From JAEWSN01 sp942493335 (GTDB taxonomy: Bacteria; Bacillota; Clostridia; DSM-8532): a stretch of DNA of 64,000 nt. Shown one piece after another: positions 42,936 to 51,669 of the stretch. The notes under the pieces are model-generated. The model was not told the DNA's origin, did not search any database, and was given only the letters and a program-made list of their open reading frames with translations. The translations under genes were made by a program, and so were the position numbers. Numbering within the stretch: the stretch's first letter is position 1; each line of letters begins with the position of its first letter. The stretch covers positions 3,844,001 through 3,908,000 of the forward strand of contig OW818693.1 of assembly GCA_942493335.1 (NCBI GenBank). The letters are read 5' to 3'.

Positions 42936-44720
42936 ATGCCGAATTCGACAGGACTTTGCCTGATTCCGCTTTCATCCCTGGAAAAGGTGTTCCCCGATGA
43001 AAGACCGACAGCGGTTCCCTTCAAAGTGGGCAGTCTGCTTGAAAACGAAGCTTTCTCCTTTCAGATCGCCTATCATTGGTCCGAATTCACACGAAATGGC
43101 ATCTCGATCTCCATCGAGTCTTCTCTTGCTGCGCACCTCCGTATTTCAAGAGTCGGCCTCGTTCCCTGCGAACTCCCGAATTGGGCGGATCATGACGAGG
43201 ATGTGCTTCGTGTTGCGCCGGGTCTGTTTCCGGATCCGCTCCTGCCGCTGGGCGACGAGGATCTGACACTGCTGCCGGAGCAATGGCGTTCGCTCTGGAT
43301 CGAAGTGAACGGCGACACAAAGCAGGCGGGCAGCCTTCCACCCGGAACCCATCCCATTCACATCCGTTTCCTGAATGGGTCCGATACCGGTTCGGCGGTG
43401 CTTGGTCAGGTTTCCGTTACATTGGAAGTTATTCCGTTGCGGCTGCCCCGGCAGGAAATCCTTCATACCGAATGGTTCCACACGGACTGCCTGGCCACGC
43501 ATTACGGAGATCAGGTCTTCAGTGATGCGCATTGGCATCGGATCCGACAGTTTGTCGAAACGGCGGTCGCCCATGGCTTGAATACCCTGCTGACGCCCTT
43601 GTTCACGCCGCCGCTGGATACGGCTGTCGGCGGAGAGCGGCCGACGGTTCAGCTGGTGGAGGTAAGGTTGGTGCAGGAACACGCACCTGTTGCGGATGCA
43701 TGCCGAGCGCCGGAGCAGAAGATGCCTGTTTTTGCGGATGCCTGTCGAGAACCGGTACTACAGATGCCTGTCACGGCAGACACGCGTTATGTGTTTGGCT
43801 TCGAAAGACTGGAACAATGGATGACGTTGGCGGAAGCCTGCGGCATCACGCATTTCGAGATGTCCCATCTGTTCACGCAGTGGGGAGCCGAACATGCGCC
43901 CAAAATCATGGCTGCACTGCAGGATGGCAAGCAGCAGCGGATTTTCGGCTGGGAGACGGATGCCTCGGGAGAAGCCTATGTGTCCTTTCTCAACCAGTTC
44001 CTGCCCGCGCTTCTGGGTTTTCTCCGTCAGACCGGGCGTGATGGGAAGGTTCTGTTCCATGTCTCCGATGAACCTTCCATGCCGCATTTGTCCTCCTACC
44101 GCAGCGCCGCCGAGATCCTCAGGCGTCATACCGGTGACATCCCCGTCATTGACGCACTTTCCGATTTCGCTTTTTACGAGCAAGGTCTCGTCGCGAATCC
44201 CATTCCGGCGAACAATCACATCACCCCTTTTCTGGAGGCGGGGATTCCGCATTTGTGGACCTACTACTGCTGCGCGCAGAATCGCGGGGTCGCCAACCGC
44301 TTTTTCAGCATGCCTTCCGCGAGGAGCCGCATCCTTGGCATTCAACTTTATCTGTACGATATCGCGGGCTTCCTGCAATGGGGGTATAACTTCTGGTATA
44401 CGCAGAATTCAAGAAGACCGGTCGATCCGTTCAAGGAAACGGATGCGGGGCATGCTTTCCCGGGCGGCGATGCCTTTGTGGTGTATCCCGGTCCGGATGG
44501 GCCCATCGAGTCCCTGCGACTCAAGGTGATCAGGGAAGCCTTCCAGGATCTACGAGCTATGAAGATGCTGGAGTCCCGCATCGGAAAAGCCAAGGTGATG
44601 GCAATGCTTGAAGAGGGTCTCTCCGAAAAGATCACCTTCAGCCGTTATCCGAAGGACGCCGGTTGGCTGATCGGCGCGCGGGAACGAATCAATCGGGCGT
44701 TGACGGAAACAGTGGAATAA
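42936..44720 (+). CDS. DUF4091-type glycoside hydrolase-like protein
   Basis: A 594-residue protein, probably a TIM-barrel glycosidase with an N-terminal beta domain. DUF4091 marks are HTEWFHTDCLA, LFHVSDEP, IPANNHITPFLEAGIPHLWTY and the C-terminal GDAFVVYPGPDGPIESLRLK. Catalytic residues are not certain. At about residues 247-285 a low-complexity insert repeats a 13-14-residue unit (PVADACRAPEQKM, PVFADACREPVLQM, PVTADTR). ATG after GGGAGG. First of three adjacent catabolic genes (with the TIM-barrel epimerase and the dehydrogenase). Confidence 0.78.
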   Translation: MPNSTGLCLIPLSSLEKVFPDERPTAVPFKVGSLLENEAFSFQIAYHWSEFTRNGISISIESSLAAHLRISRVGLVPCELPNWADHDEDVLRVAPGLFPDPLLPLGDEDLTLLPEQWRSLWIEVNGDTKQAGSLPPGTHPIHIRFLNGSDTGSAVLGQVSVTLEVIPLRLPRQEILHTEWFHTDCLATHYGDQVFSDAHWHRIRQFVETAVAHGLNTLLTPLFTPPLDTAVGGERPTVQLVEVRLVQEHAPVADACRAPEQKMPVFADACREPVLQMPVTADTRYVFGFERLEQWMTLAEACGITHFEMSHLFTQWGAEHAPKIMAALQDGKQQRIFGWETDASGEAYVSFLNQFLPALLGFLRQTGRDGKVLFHVSDEPSMPHLSSYRSAAEILRRHTGDIPVIDALSDFAFYEQGLVANPIPANNHITPFLEAGIPHLWTYYCCAQNRGVANRFFSMPSARSRILGIQLYLYDIAGFLQWGYNFWYTQNSRRPVDPFKETDAGHAFPGGDAFVVYPGPDGPIESLRLKVIREAFQDLRAMKMLESRIGKAKVMAMLEEGLSEKITFSRYPKDAGWLIGARERINRALTETVE

Positions 44721-44844
44721 TCTGAGCCTTTGCAGATGCGGTGGAATAGCGGGAGCGTTTCGGAAACAAGAAAGGATCCGTACCTGTGCGGGAAACCTGA
44801 ATAGACCGTAAAATGATGGAAACACATGAATAAAGGAGGACGGC

Positions 44845-45681
44845 ATGAAAAAGGGAATCAGCATCTGGGCATTTCCTTCCGGGATGGGTGTGGAAGACTG
44901 CATCCGGTTGGCGAAAAAGGCCGGTTTCGACGGGATCGAACTGGCCCTGAACGAAACCGGAGAACTCGGTCTTGACTGCGGAGAAGCGGAACTGCTGCGG
45001 TACAGGGCGCTTGCCGACGAGATCGGGCTTTCCGTCACGAGCCTTGCAACAGGACTATATTGGAAGTATTCCCTCACGGATGCTGATCCGGCCGTGCGGG
45101 AAAAGGCGAAGGCCATCGTCAGAAAGCAGCTGGATGCGGCTGCCGTCCTTGGTCTGGATGCGATTCTCGTCGTGCCGGGCAATGTCGGGGCGGACTTCGC
45201 CGCTTCCGCACCGGTTCCATATGACACGGCCTATGCGCGGGCGCTGGAGGCCATCCGGGAACTGGCTCCCCATGCGGCGGAACGGAAAGTGCACATCGGG
45301 GTGGAGAACGTCTGGAACAAGTTCCTGCTGTCCCCGCTGGAAATGCGGACCTTTCTCGACGAAGCCGCCTCTCCCTGGGTCGGCGCCTATTTTGATGCGG
45401 GAAACGTGCTGGTGACAGGATATCCGGAGCATTGGATCCCCATTCTCGGCAACCGGATACGACGGGTGCATGTCAAGGATTTCCGCCGCAGTGTTGGAAA
45501 CATCGACGGATTCGTGGATCTGTTGTCCGGCGATGTGGATTTCCCCGCTGTGATGAGTGCCCTGCAGGCTGTCGGGTATGACGGTTGGGTGACTGCGGAG
45601 GTCTTCCCCGGCAAGGTGCGGCCGGAACAGACGATCTGGCAGGCATCCCGGGCGATGGATGCGATCCTTGGAAGAATCTGA
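44845..45681 (+). CDS. Sugar phosphate isomerase/epimerase (TIM barrel, AP endonuclease family 2)
   Basis: A 278-residue TIM-barrel protein of the xylose-isomerase-like group: SIWAFPSGMGVEDCIRLAKK, GFDGIEL, IGVENVWNKF (metal Glu), GAYFDAGNVL (metal Asp), HVKDF and WVTAEVF. These resemble UlaE/SgbU-like 3-epimerases and enzymes that act on keto sugars. The ATG follows AAAGGAGG. It lies 52 bases ahead of the Gfo/Idh/MocA gene, a common pairing in sugar-acid or inositol-type pathways. Confidence 0.88.
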   Translation: MKKGISIWAFPSGMGVEDCIRLAKKAGFDGIELALNETGELGLDCGEAELLRYRALADEIGLSVTSLATGLYWKYSLTDADPAVREKAKAIVRKQLDAAAVLGLDAILVVPGNVGADFAASAPVPYDTAYARALEAIRELAPHAAERKVHIGVENVWNKFLLSPLEMRTFLDEAASPWVGAYFDAGNVLVTGYPEHWIPILGNRIRRVHVKDFRRSVGNIDGFVDLLSGDVDFPAVMSALQAVGYDGWVTAEVFPGKVRPEQTIWQASRAMDAILGRI

Positions 45682-45733
45682 TGAAACGGCGACAGGGCAT
45701 AACGATGACATCCGAAATCAAGGAGGAGAGATT

Positions 45734-46756
45734 ATGGTCAAGGTAGGATTGATTGGGATCGGCGCCATGGGACGCGGGCACTACGACTATTATGTGCAGC
45801 TGATGGAAGAGGGATTCCCGGTGAAGCTGGTCGCCATCTGCGATGTGGATTCGGAGCGTCTTCAGGGGAAAGGACCCGGCGGAAATATCGACACGGGAAA
45901 GAAGCCAATCGACCCGTCGCATTTCCACTTGTACTCGAATTACGAGGAGATGCTGGCCAATGAGCAGATGGATTATGTGGATATCGCACTGCCGACCTAT
46001 CTGCATGCGGAAGCAACCATCAAGGCCCTGGACAAGGGTTTCCATGTCCTTTGCGAGAAGCCGATGGCCCGCAATACGACGGAATGCCGCCGGATGATCG
46101 AAGCGTCGGAACGCAACGGCCGCAAGCTCATGATCGGCCAATGCCTGCGTTTCTGGCCCGAGTACGTGCACCTGAAGGAATGTGTGGACGACGGCCGGTT
46201 TGGCAAGGTTGTCAGCGCCCATTTCTTCCGGGGCGGCTCAACACCGCGTTGGTCGTTTGAAAATTGGCTGCTGAAAAAGGAAAAGAGTGGCGGCTGCCTG
46301 CTCGATCAGCATATTCACGACGTGGATGTCATCAACTGGCTGTTCGGCACCCCGGAAGCCGTATCCACCCTTGCCGTCAATGCGATTCCCGGCAGTGGCT
46401 ACGATGCCGTTTCAACCAATTATCGCTATCCGGACGGGAAGGTCGTGAACGCACAGGATGACTGGACGATCAATGGCGATTTCGGATTCCAGATGATCTA
46501 CCGGGTCAATTTTGAGCGCGGAAGTCTTGTCTTCTCAACCGATGGGCTCATGGAATACCCGCATGGAGGGAAATCCTTCAAGCCGGACATCGACACCCAC
46601 CAGGGCTATTATCACGAAATCCGGTATTTCGCCAAATCCGTCCGGAACGACACACCGATTCTGACGGCTCCGCCGGTCAGCACGATGGAGACCATCCGGA
46701 TCGCTGAAGCGGAGGAGTTGTCTGCGGATCGGAAGGGCGAAGCAGTATCCCTCTGA
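45734..46756 (+). CDS. Gfo/Idh/MocA-family dehydrogenase
   Basis: A 340-residue NAD(P)-dependent sugar dehydrogenase. The N-terminal Rossmann site is VGLIGIGAMGRGH, with the EKPMARN motif (catalytic Lys) and a C-terminal half having GGCLLDQHIHDVDVINWLFG (catalytic His). The family includes inositol 2-dehydrogenase and glucose-fructose oxidoreductase, and also enzymes that oxidise C3 of glycosides. The ATG at 45734 follows AAGGAGG. Co-transcribed with the epimerase. Confidence 0.9.
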   Translation: MVKVGLIGIGAMGRGHYDYYVQLMEEGFPVKLVAICDVDSERLQGKGPGGNIDTGKKPIDPSHFHLYSNYEEMLANEQMDYVDIALPTYLHAEATIKALDKGFHVLCEKPMARNTTECRRMIEASERNGRKLMIGQCLRFWPEYVHLKECVDDGRFGKVVSAHFFRGGSTPRWSFENWLLKKEKSGGCLLDQHIHDVDVINWLFGTPEAVSTLAVNAIPGSGYDAVSTNYRYPDGKVVNAQDDWTINGDFGFQMIYRVNFERGSLVFSTDGLMEYPHGGKSFKPDIDTHQGYYHEIRYFAKSVRNDTPILTAPPVSTMETIRIAEAEELSADRKGEAVSL

Positions 46757-46859
46757 ATTGCTTGATCGTTCGGAGAAGAGCGGGAAAGAACGAGAAAGAG
46801 CAGGTAAGAACGAAAAGGCAGGGAAGAGCGGGAAAGAAGATAGAACGAAAATGAATAAA

Positions 46860-46898
46860 GAAACAGGGGGAGCGGGTGACCGTTCCCTCTGTTCTTTT
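46860..46898. terminator. Bidirectional intrinsic terminator
   Basis: AACAGGGGGAGCGG (46862-46875) pairs with CCGTTCCCTCTGTT (46880-46893) using two G-T pairs and a GTGA loop; T-runs occur on both sides. It serves the convergent dehydrogenase and cupin genes. The preceding 90 bases are purine-rich with repeats of GAAGAGCGGGAAAGAA. Confidence 0.8.
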
Positions 46899-46930
46899 CG
46901 GATACGAACGCTGTTGGCAATCTTCCAAGG

Positions 46931-47269
46931 TTACGGCCACCAGATGGCCAGCCATGTGAGTGGGGCGCCGCTGCGGTTTTCCATTGTGTGAGCGGCATTT
47001 CTTGGGATTTCCACCACATCCCCCGCTGTCACGGCGGCTTCCTCTCCGTCAATGATGACAAAGCCTGATCCGGACATGACAATATAGATCTCTGCAGTCG
47101 GATGGGCGTGTCCGTTTCGGTTGCCGTCCATGATGCCATTTGTTTCGAGATGCCCGTACAGATGGGAAAAAGGTTCGTCCATCCCTGCAGAAAACGCCTT
47201 CATGCCGAGGATGGTCCCGTTATGGGCAGGTTCGGCCAGTGATTTGTCAAAGTGGCTGATTCGAATCAT
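46931..47269 (-). CDS. Cupin-domain protein
   Basis: A 112-residue single-domain cupin: NGHAHPTAEIYIVMSGSG and GDVVEIPRNAAHTMEN carry the two metal-binding motifs with His residues. Small cupins like this may be sugar isomerases or metal-bound binding proteins; the substrate is unknown. The ATG follows GGAGGAAA. It faces the glycan genes. Confidence 0.82.
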   Translation of the reverse strand: MIRISHFDKSLAEPAHNGTILGMKAFSAGMDEPFSHLYGHLETNGIMDGNRNGHAHPTAEIYIVMSGSGFVIIDGEEAAVTAGDVVEIPRNAAHTMENRSGAPLTWLAIWWP

Positions 47270-47465
47270 GCGGGTTTCCTCCGTTGGATGAATGATGGAA
47301 CATGAAGGGGAAAGCGCCAGATCGGGTATTTATGGTTTGGTCGGATTATGTTTCATTATATTCCTTTCCCGTCACTGGCGCTCTGCTGAGTCTTACTTTA
47401 TACGCCATGTTTTTTGCCGATTCTTGATGAGAAGAAAAACAATCAAGTTTCAGAATGTTTCACCA
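47270..47465. other. Intergenic region between divergent cupin and DUF1846 genes
   Basis: I see no gene here apart from the ribosome site of the cupin gene; the DUF1846 promoter lies at its right end. Confidence 0.35.
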
Positions 47466-47493
47466 TTGACCCCTGTGGGCAATATGGTAGAAT
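47466..47493 (+). promoter_or_regulatory. Promoter of the DUF1846 gene
   Basis: TTGACC (47466-47471), 16-base spacer, TAGAAT (47488-47493) preceded by TGg (extended -10). Confidence 0.7.
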
Positions 47494-47570
47494 TGAAAAG
47501 TTGTTCGGCGCAATGGGGCGGTCTTCCGTTCCGGCGCACTGAAATCAAATGCGGCAAGACGGAGGCGGAC

Positions 47571-49079
47571 ATGAAGAAGGGTTTCGACAATCAACGGTAC
47601 ATGGAAGAACAATCGAAATTCATCCTGCAGAGGGTGGCCGATTATGACAAACTGTACCTGGAATTCGGTGGGAAACTCATGTTCGACCTGCATGCAAAAC
47701 GCGTCCTGCCGGGCTTTGATGAAAACGCAAAAATCAAGCTGATGCACCATCTGAAGGACAAGCTTGAAGTCATCATCTGCGTATATGCCGGCGATATCGA
47801 GCGGAACAAGATCCGCGGCGATTTCGGCATCACCTACGATCGCGATGTTCTCCGTCTGATCGATGATCTTCGCACTTATGAACTCGATGTCAACAGTGTG
47901 GTCATCACGCGGTACGACAACCAACCCTCCGCCAGGGCGTTCATGAACAAGCTGGAACGCAGAGGGATCAAAGTCTACACGCATCAGGCGACCAAAGGAT
48001 ATCCGTTCGATGTGGACACCATTGTCAGCGAAGAGGGTTATGGAAAGAATCCATACATCGAAACGACGAAGCCCATAGTCATGGTCACGGCGCCGGGACC
48101 CGGCAGCGGAAAACTCGCCACCTGTCTCAGCCAGCTTTATCACGAGCACATGCGCGGCCGGACGGCCGGATATTCGAAATATGAAACCTTCCCGGTCTGG
48201 AACCTGCCGCTGAAACACCCCGTGAACATCGCCTACGAAGCGGCTACGGTCGATCTCAAGGATGTGAACATGATCGATTCCTTCCACCTTGAGCATTATG
48301 GCGAGGTGTCGATCAATTACAATCGGGACATTGAGACATTCCCGGTTCTCCGCCGGATCATCGAAAAAATCACGGGAGAGGCTTCCGTCTACAAATCCCC
48401 GACGGATATGGGCGTAAACCGCGTCGGTTTCGGCATCATTGATGATGCGGTCATTCGGGAGGCCTCCCTGCAGGAAATCATCCGACGCTATTTCAAGACC
48501 GGCTGCGAGTACAAGAAGGGCCTGACGGATATCGAAACCTTCCAGCGCGCCAAGCTCATCATGGAGGAAGTGAACCTCAAGGAAGGCGATCGCAAGGTTG
48601 TGACCGTCGCGAGGGACTATGCCGCCAGACTGAAGGAAACGCAGGAGAAGACGGATCCCTGTCCGGCAACGGCGATTGAACTGGAAGATGGTACGTTCAT
48701 TACCGGCAAAGGGTCGGTCATCATGGACTCCGCCGCGGCTGCAGTCATCAATGCCATCAAGCACCTTGCCGGTATCCAGGATGACATGCACCTGTTGTCG
48801 CCTGTCATTCTGGAACCCATCATCCGCTTGAAGCGTGACACGCTCCAGCACCGCATCACTGCGCTCAACTGCGAGGAAATCCTGATCGCTCTCGGCATCT
48901 GCGCGGCGACAAATACGATGGCCATGGCCGCCATGGTTGCACTGCCCGGCTTGAAAGGCTGTCAGGCCCATTCCACCACGATTCTCAGCAACAACGACGA
49001 ACAATCCTATCGCAGCCTGGGTATGGATGTGACCTGTGATCCCGAATACCCGACCGACAATCTTTACTACAACGGCTGA
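47571..49079 (+). CDS. DUF1846 protein
   Basis: A 502-residue conserved protein of Firmicutes with a DUF1846 domain over nearly its full length: KGFDNQRYMEEQSKFIL, ITRYDNQPSARAFMNKLE, HQATKGYPFDVDTIVS, MVTAPGPGSGKLATCLSQLY, KSPTDMGVNRVGFGI and NDEQSYRSLGMDVTCDP. The PGPGSGK stretch looks like a phosphate-binding loop. Relatives have known structures but no assigned reaction that I know of. The ATG at 47571 follows GGAGG; the upstream open frame is rejected. A strong terminator follows. Confidence 0.9.
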   Translation: MKKGFDNQRYMEEQSKFILQRVADYDKLYLEFGGKLMFDLHAKRVLPGFDENAKIKLMHHLKDKLEVIICVYAGDIERNKIRGDFGITYDRDVLRLIDDLRTYELDVNSVVITRYDNQPSARAFMNKLERRGIKVYTHQATKGYPFDVDTIVSEEGYGKNPYIETTKPIVMVTAPGPGSGKLATCLSQLYHEHMRGRTAGYSKYETFPVWNLPLKHPVNIAYEAATVDLKDVNMIDSFHLEHYGEVSINYNRDIETFPVLRRIIEKITGEASVYKSPTDMGVNRVGFGIIDDAVIREASLQEIIRRYFKTGCEYKKGLTDIETFQRAKLIMEEVNLKEGDRKVVTVARDYAARLKETQEKTDPCPATAIELEDGTFITGKGSVIMDSAAAAVINAIKHLAGIQDDMHLLSPVILEPIIRLKRDTLQHRITALNCEEILIALGICAATNTMAMAAMVALPGLKGCQAHSTTILSNNDEQSYRSLGMDVTCDPEYPTDNLYYNG

Positions 49080-49099
49080 GTTGCTCGGAATGCAACACG

Positions 49100-49140
49100 A
49101 ATCAGGGCTCCGGTTTCCATGACCGGAGCCCTGATTGTTA
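49100..49140 (+). terminator. Intrinsic terminator of the DUF1846 gene
   Basis: AATCAGGGCTCCGGT (49100-49114) pairs perfectly with ACCGGAGCCCTGATT (49122-49136), 7-base loop; weak T-tract after. Confidence 0.85.
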
Positions 49141-49157
49141 TACCCTTTTCCGTTATC

Positions 49158-49397
49158 TCATACAGTATCGGAATTGCGGTCGAACTCAGGAGAAACAATC
49201 TCATCCTGCGCATTGACGGATTTCTCGATGAGATCGTCCTCATCCTCATCGTCCGCACTGCCGCACTGGAACCAGCCTTTTCCCTTAGCCCCGGCAATCG
49301 CCTTCTTTGCAAGTTCCACGGCGCCCCAGGTGGCCACGCCCAATACGACAGCCGCGCCGAAGCCGAAACCGATGCATTCCCATTCTTTCTTTGTCAT
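49158..49397 (-). CDS. Small single-helix membrane protein; unknown
   Basis: A 79-residue protein with one hydrophobic helix (FGFGAAVVLGVATWGAVEL) after a short N-terminus, then Lys/Gly-rich and very acidic C-terminal parts (ADDEDEDDLIEK). GGGGGCG precedes the ATG. I do not recognise a family. Its start region abuts a tandem 20-bp repeat that runs into the ABC-F gene's 3' end, so it may be part of the same transcript. Codon structure and ribosome site support a real gene. Confidence 0.55.
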   Translation of the reverse strand: MTKKEWECIGFGFGAAVVLGVATWGAVELAKKAIAGAKGKGWFQCGSADDEDEDDLIEKSVNAQDEIVSPEFDRNSDTV

Positions 49398-49407
49398 TTC
49401 ATTCGCC

Positions 49408-49467
49408 CCCTGTTCTTGTTATCTGGACCCTGTTCTTGTCTAATGGACCCTGTTCTTGTCATATGGA
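49408..49467. repeat. Three tandem copies of a 20-bp repeat
   Basis: CCCTGTTCTTGT followed by eight variable bases occurs at 49408, 49428 and 49448. It lies between the small membrane protein and the ABC-F gene and covers the latter's stop codon. Confidence 0.85.
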
Positions 49468-51063
49468 TTTTATACCCGAAGTCTTTCGTGGGGAATCAGT
49501 GGTTTTGTGGGGATGGTTCCCGGATTTGCGCAATCTGCCAAGATCCAGAATCCGATCCACCCACCCGTTTGTGAAGCCCGGATCATGCGAAACCACAAGA
49601 ACTGTTCCCGGGAAGGCGATGAGGGCCTCCTTCAGTGAATCCCGTGCAGCCCGATCCAGATGGTTGGTCGGTTCGTCCAGGATCAGCAGGTTCCCGACAT
49701 GCATCATCAGGCCGCAAAGCCTGGCACGTGCCTGCTCCCCGCCGCTCAGCGCCACCATGGTACGGAGGATGTGTTCGGGCGTCAGACCGCAGCGTGCCAG
49801 CGCGCTGTGGACCTCCCGACGCTGCATGGCCGGGAACTGTTTCCAGATGTAGTCCAGCGCCGTCAACTCCCGTCCGGTTCTGCTTTCCTGTTCATAATAC
49901 AACGGATTCACATTTTTGCCCATCATGCCGATGCCGTCCAGCGGATCAATCTGGCCCAGCAAGGTCCGGATCAGGGTGGTCTTCCCAATCCCGTTCATGC
50001 CGGATACAGCCACTTTCTCGCCACGTTCGAGGCGCATGTCCAGCGGCGGAAGCAACGGCTTGTCATACCCGATGACCAGACCGCTTGTCTCCAGCACCAC
50101 TCGCTCCGGCTCCGTGCCGGCCTTGAACGCGAAGCGCGGTTTCGGCAGATTCAGCGGTTTTTCCAGTTTGTCCATCCGGTCGAGTGCCTTCTGGCGGCTT
50201 TGCGCACGGCCCGTAGTGGAGGCGCGCACGATGTTTTTCCGGATAAAGTCCTCCATGCGCGCGATTTCATCCTGCTGCCGGTCAAACGCCTGAAGTTTTC
50301 CTTCGCGGCGCAAAGCGCTCAGGGACAGGAATTTCGTATGGTTGCCGGGGTATTTTGTGATGGCCGTGAATTCCAGATGCCAGATGCTGTTGGCGATCCT
50401 GTCCAGGAAGGAGGGGTCGTGCGAAATCACAAGAAATGCGCCGGGATATGAAGACAGGTGATCCGCGAGCCAAGTGATGTGGGGGGTGTCGAGATGGTTC
50501 GTGGGTTCATCAAGCAACAGGACGTCGGGCTTCTGCAGCAACAGGCGCCCGATGAGTACCTTCGCCCGTTGCCCTCCGCTGAGTTTGCAGACTTTCGTGT
50601 CCATGCCGAGGGCGGAAAGCCCAAGCCCGTTGGCGGTAAAATCCACTAAATTGCCGATGCGATGGAAATCGCCTGAATCGAGCTGATCCTGCAATTCGCC
50701 CATGCGGCGCAGAACGGCGGGCTGATCCGGATTCGCACCCAGCTTGTCCGCGAGGATTCTGATGTCGCGCTCCATCTCGAACAGAGGATCGAAAGCACTG
50801 GTCAGGATATCCCTGATGCTCCTGTCCGGCGGGATGTCCGCCAACTGATCCAGGTAGCCGACCTTGATGTTGTTGGCCGGGACAATGCGGCCTTCATCCG
50901 GCAACAGCCGGCCGGTCAGCAGATTCATCAGGGTGGTCTTTCCGGTTCCATTTGCGCCGACGAGTGCGGCGTGTTCCCGTGGAAGCAGCCGGATGTCGAC
51001 ATTCTTGAGCAAAGTTCGGTCTTCGTAGCCGAACGTGATGTTTTCGAGGGTGAACAGGCTCAT
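49459..51063 (-). CDS. ABC-F family ATPase (ribosome-associated)
   Basis: A 534-residue protein with two ATP-binding cassettes and no membrane domains. First cassette: GANGTGKTT, LSGGQRAK, LLLDEPTNHLD. Second: GMNGIGKTT, LSGGEQ, LILDEPTNHLD. The linker between them (about residues 230-315, with RKNIVRASTTGRAQSR) corresponds to the arm that enters the ribosomal tRNA exit site. ABC-F proteins either rescue translation or confer resistance to ribosome-targeting antibiotics; which applies is open. GGAGG overlaps the stop of an upstream leader ORF. The C-terminal 25 residues are short and basic. Confidence 0.92.
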   Translation of the reverse strand: MSLFTLENITFGYEDRTLLKNVDIRLLPREHAALVGANGTGKTTLMNLLTGRLLPDEGRIVPANNIKVGYLDQLADIPPDRSIRDILTSAFDPLFEMERDIRILADKLGANPDQPAVLRRMGELQDQLDSGDFHRIGNLVDFTANGLGLSALGMDTKVCKLSGGQRAKVLIGRLLLQKPDVLLLDEPTNHLDTPHITWLADHLSSYPGAFLVISHDPSFLDRIANSIWHLEFTAITKYPGNHTKFLSLSALRREGKLQAFDRQQDEIARMEDFIRKNIVRASTTGRAQSRQKALDRMDKLEKPLNLPKPRFAFKAGTEPERVVLETSGLVIGYDKPLLPPLDMRLERGEKVAVSGMNGIGKTTLIRTLLGQIDPLDGIGMMGKNVNPLYYEQESRTGRELTALDYIWKQFPAMQRREVHSALARCGLTPEHILRTMVALSGGEQARARLCGLMMHVGNLLILDEPTNHLDRAARDSLKEALIAFPGTVLVVSHDPGFTNGWVDRILDLGRLRKSGNHPHKTTDSPRKTSGIKSI

Positions 51064-51076
51064 GTGGGGTTCCTCC

Positions 51077-51115
51077 TTAAGCGGGGTTCCTCATGGCGCC
51101 TGATAGGCGGGACAT
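51077..51115 (-). CDS. 12-codon leader peptide ORF before the ABC-F gene
   Basis: A short ORF encoding MSRLSGAMRNPA. Its own ribosome site CGGAGGTG (51123-51130) lies 7 bases upstream of the ATG. Its TAA stop is immediately followed by the ABC-F ribosome site (TAAGGAGG), and AGGAACCCC occurs twice around the stop. This matches the layout of ribosome-stalling leaders before drug-resistance genes. Too short to judge by coding statistics. Confidence 0.6.
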   Translation of the reverse strand: MSRLSGAMRNPA

Positions 51116-51168
51116 GAAAAAGCACCTCCGCATCATGATGTTTTGTGATTCCGTAGCGGCCTGACAAC

Positions 51169-51190
51169 CAAAAAAGGGCAGACTGCCCCC
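51169..51190 (-). terminator. Short terminator or attenuator upstream of the ABC-F leader ORF
   Basis: On the minus strand GGGC, a five-base loop, GCCC and TTTTTT follow in order. It lies about 55 bases upstream of the leader ORF and 170 bases after the HxlR stop. The stem is short, so it could be the HxlR terminator or an attenuator of the ABC-F transcript. Confidence 0.4.
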
Positions 51191-51363
51191 ATTATGGCCT
51201 TCAGTGTTGCGTGCGGACCGTCCAAAGCATCATGCGGGGTGCACTTCCTTCATTCAGAAATTGTATCTGATCCCGATCTTATCAGCGTGGAAAGGACCAT
51301 GTCAATGCCGTGTTTCTTTGAGAAACAAGCAGGAACCAGGAAATGGGGTGGGACGGTAAAGCA

Positions 51364-51669
51364 TCATGCCAGCCACTTTTGCGACCAGGCAAAAATAGCG
51401 GAGACGATGGGTTCGACTTCCCTTCCCATGACGGTGAGCTCATATTCCGCCCGGGGCGGGACTTCCGGATACAAGGTTCGTGTGACCATGCCGGCTGCTT
51501 CCAGTTCCTTCAATCGCTCTGAGAGCAGACGCCCGCTGACGCCCGCTTCGTTTTCCAACTGGCTGAAGCGTTTTGGTCCGGGCAGAAGATGATAAAGGAT
51601 GATGATGGCCCATTTTCTGCTGAGGAGGTTCATTGCCTCAGCAATCGGGCACTTGCCGGTTTCCTGCAT
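51364..51669 (-). CDS. HxlR-family transcriptional regulator
   Basis: A 101-residue winged-helix protein: CPIAEAMNLLSRKWAIIIL with the conserved N-terminal Cys, the recognition region GPKRFSQLENEAGVSGRLLSERL, and a wing MVTRTLYPEVPPRAEYELT. HxlR/YodB-type proteins respond to electrophiles and aldehydes through that Cys and control nitroreductases or quinone-handling enzymes. The ATG follows GGGAGGTC. Divergent from the nitroreductase it probably regulates. Confidence 0.92.
   Translation of the reverse strand: MQETGKCPIAEAMNLLSRKWAIIILYHLLPGPKRFSQLENEAGVSGRLLSERLKELEAAGMVTRTLYPEVPPRAEYELTVMGREVEPIVSAIFAWSQKWLA

Noticed and set aside
46757..46860. Purine-rich repeated stretch as a possible small gene or RNA
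   Set aside because: Low-complexity GA repeats with no start signal; more likely spacer before the terminator.
47292..47570. N-terminal extension of the DUF1846 gene with a hydrophobic stretch
   Set aside because: It spans the promoter (47466-47493) and lies upstream of the well-placed GGAGG and ATG at 47571.
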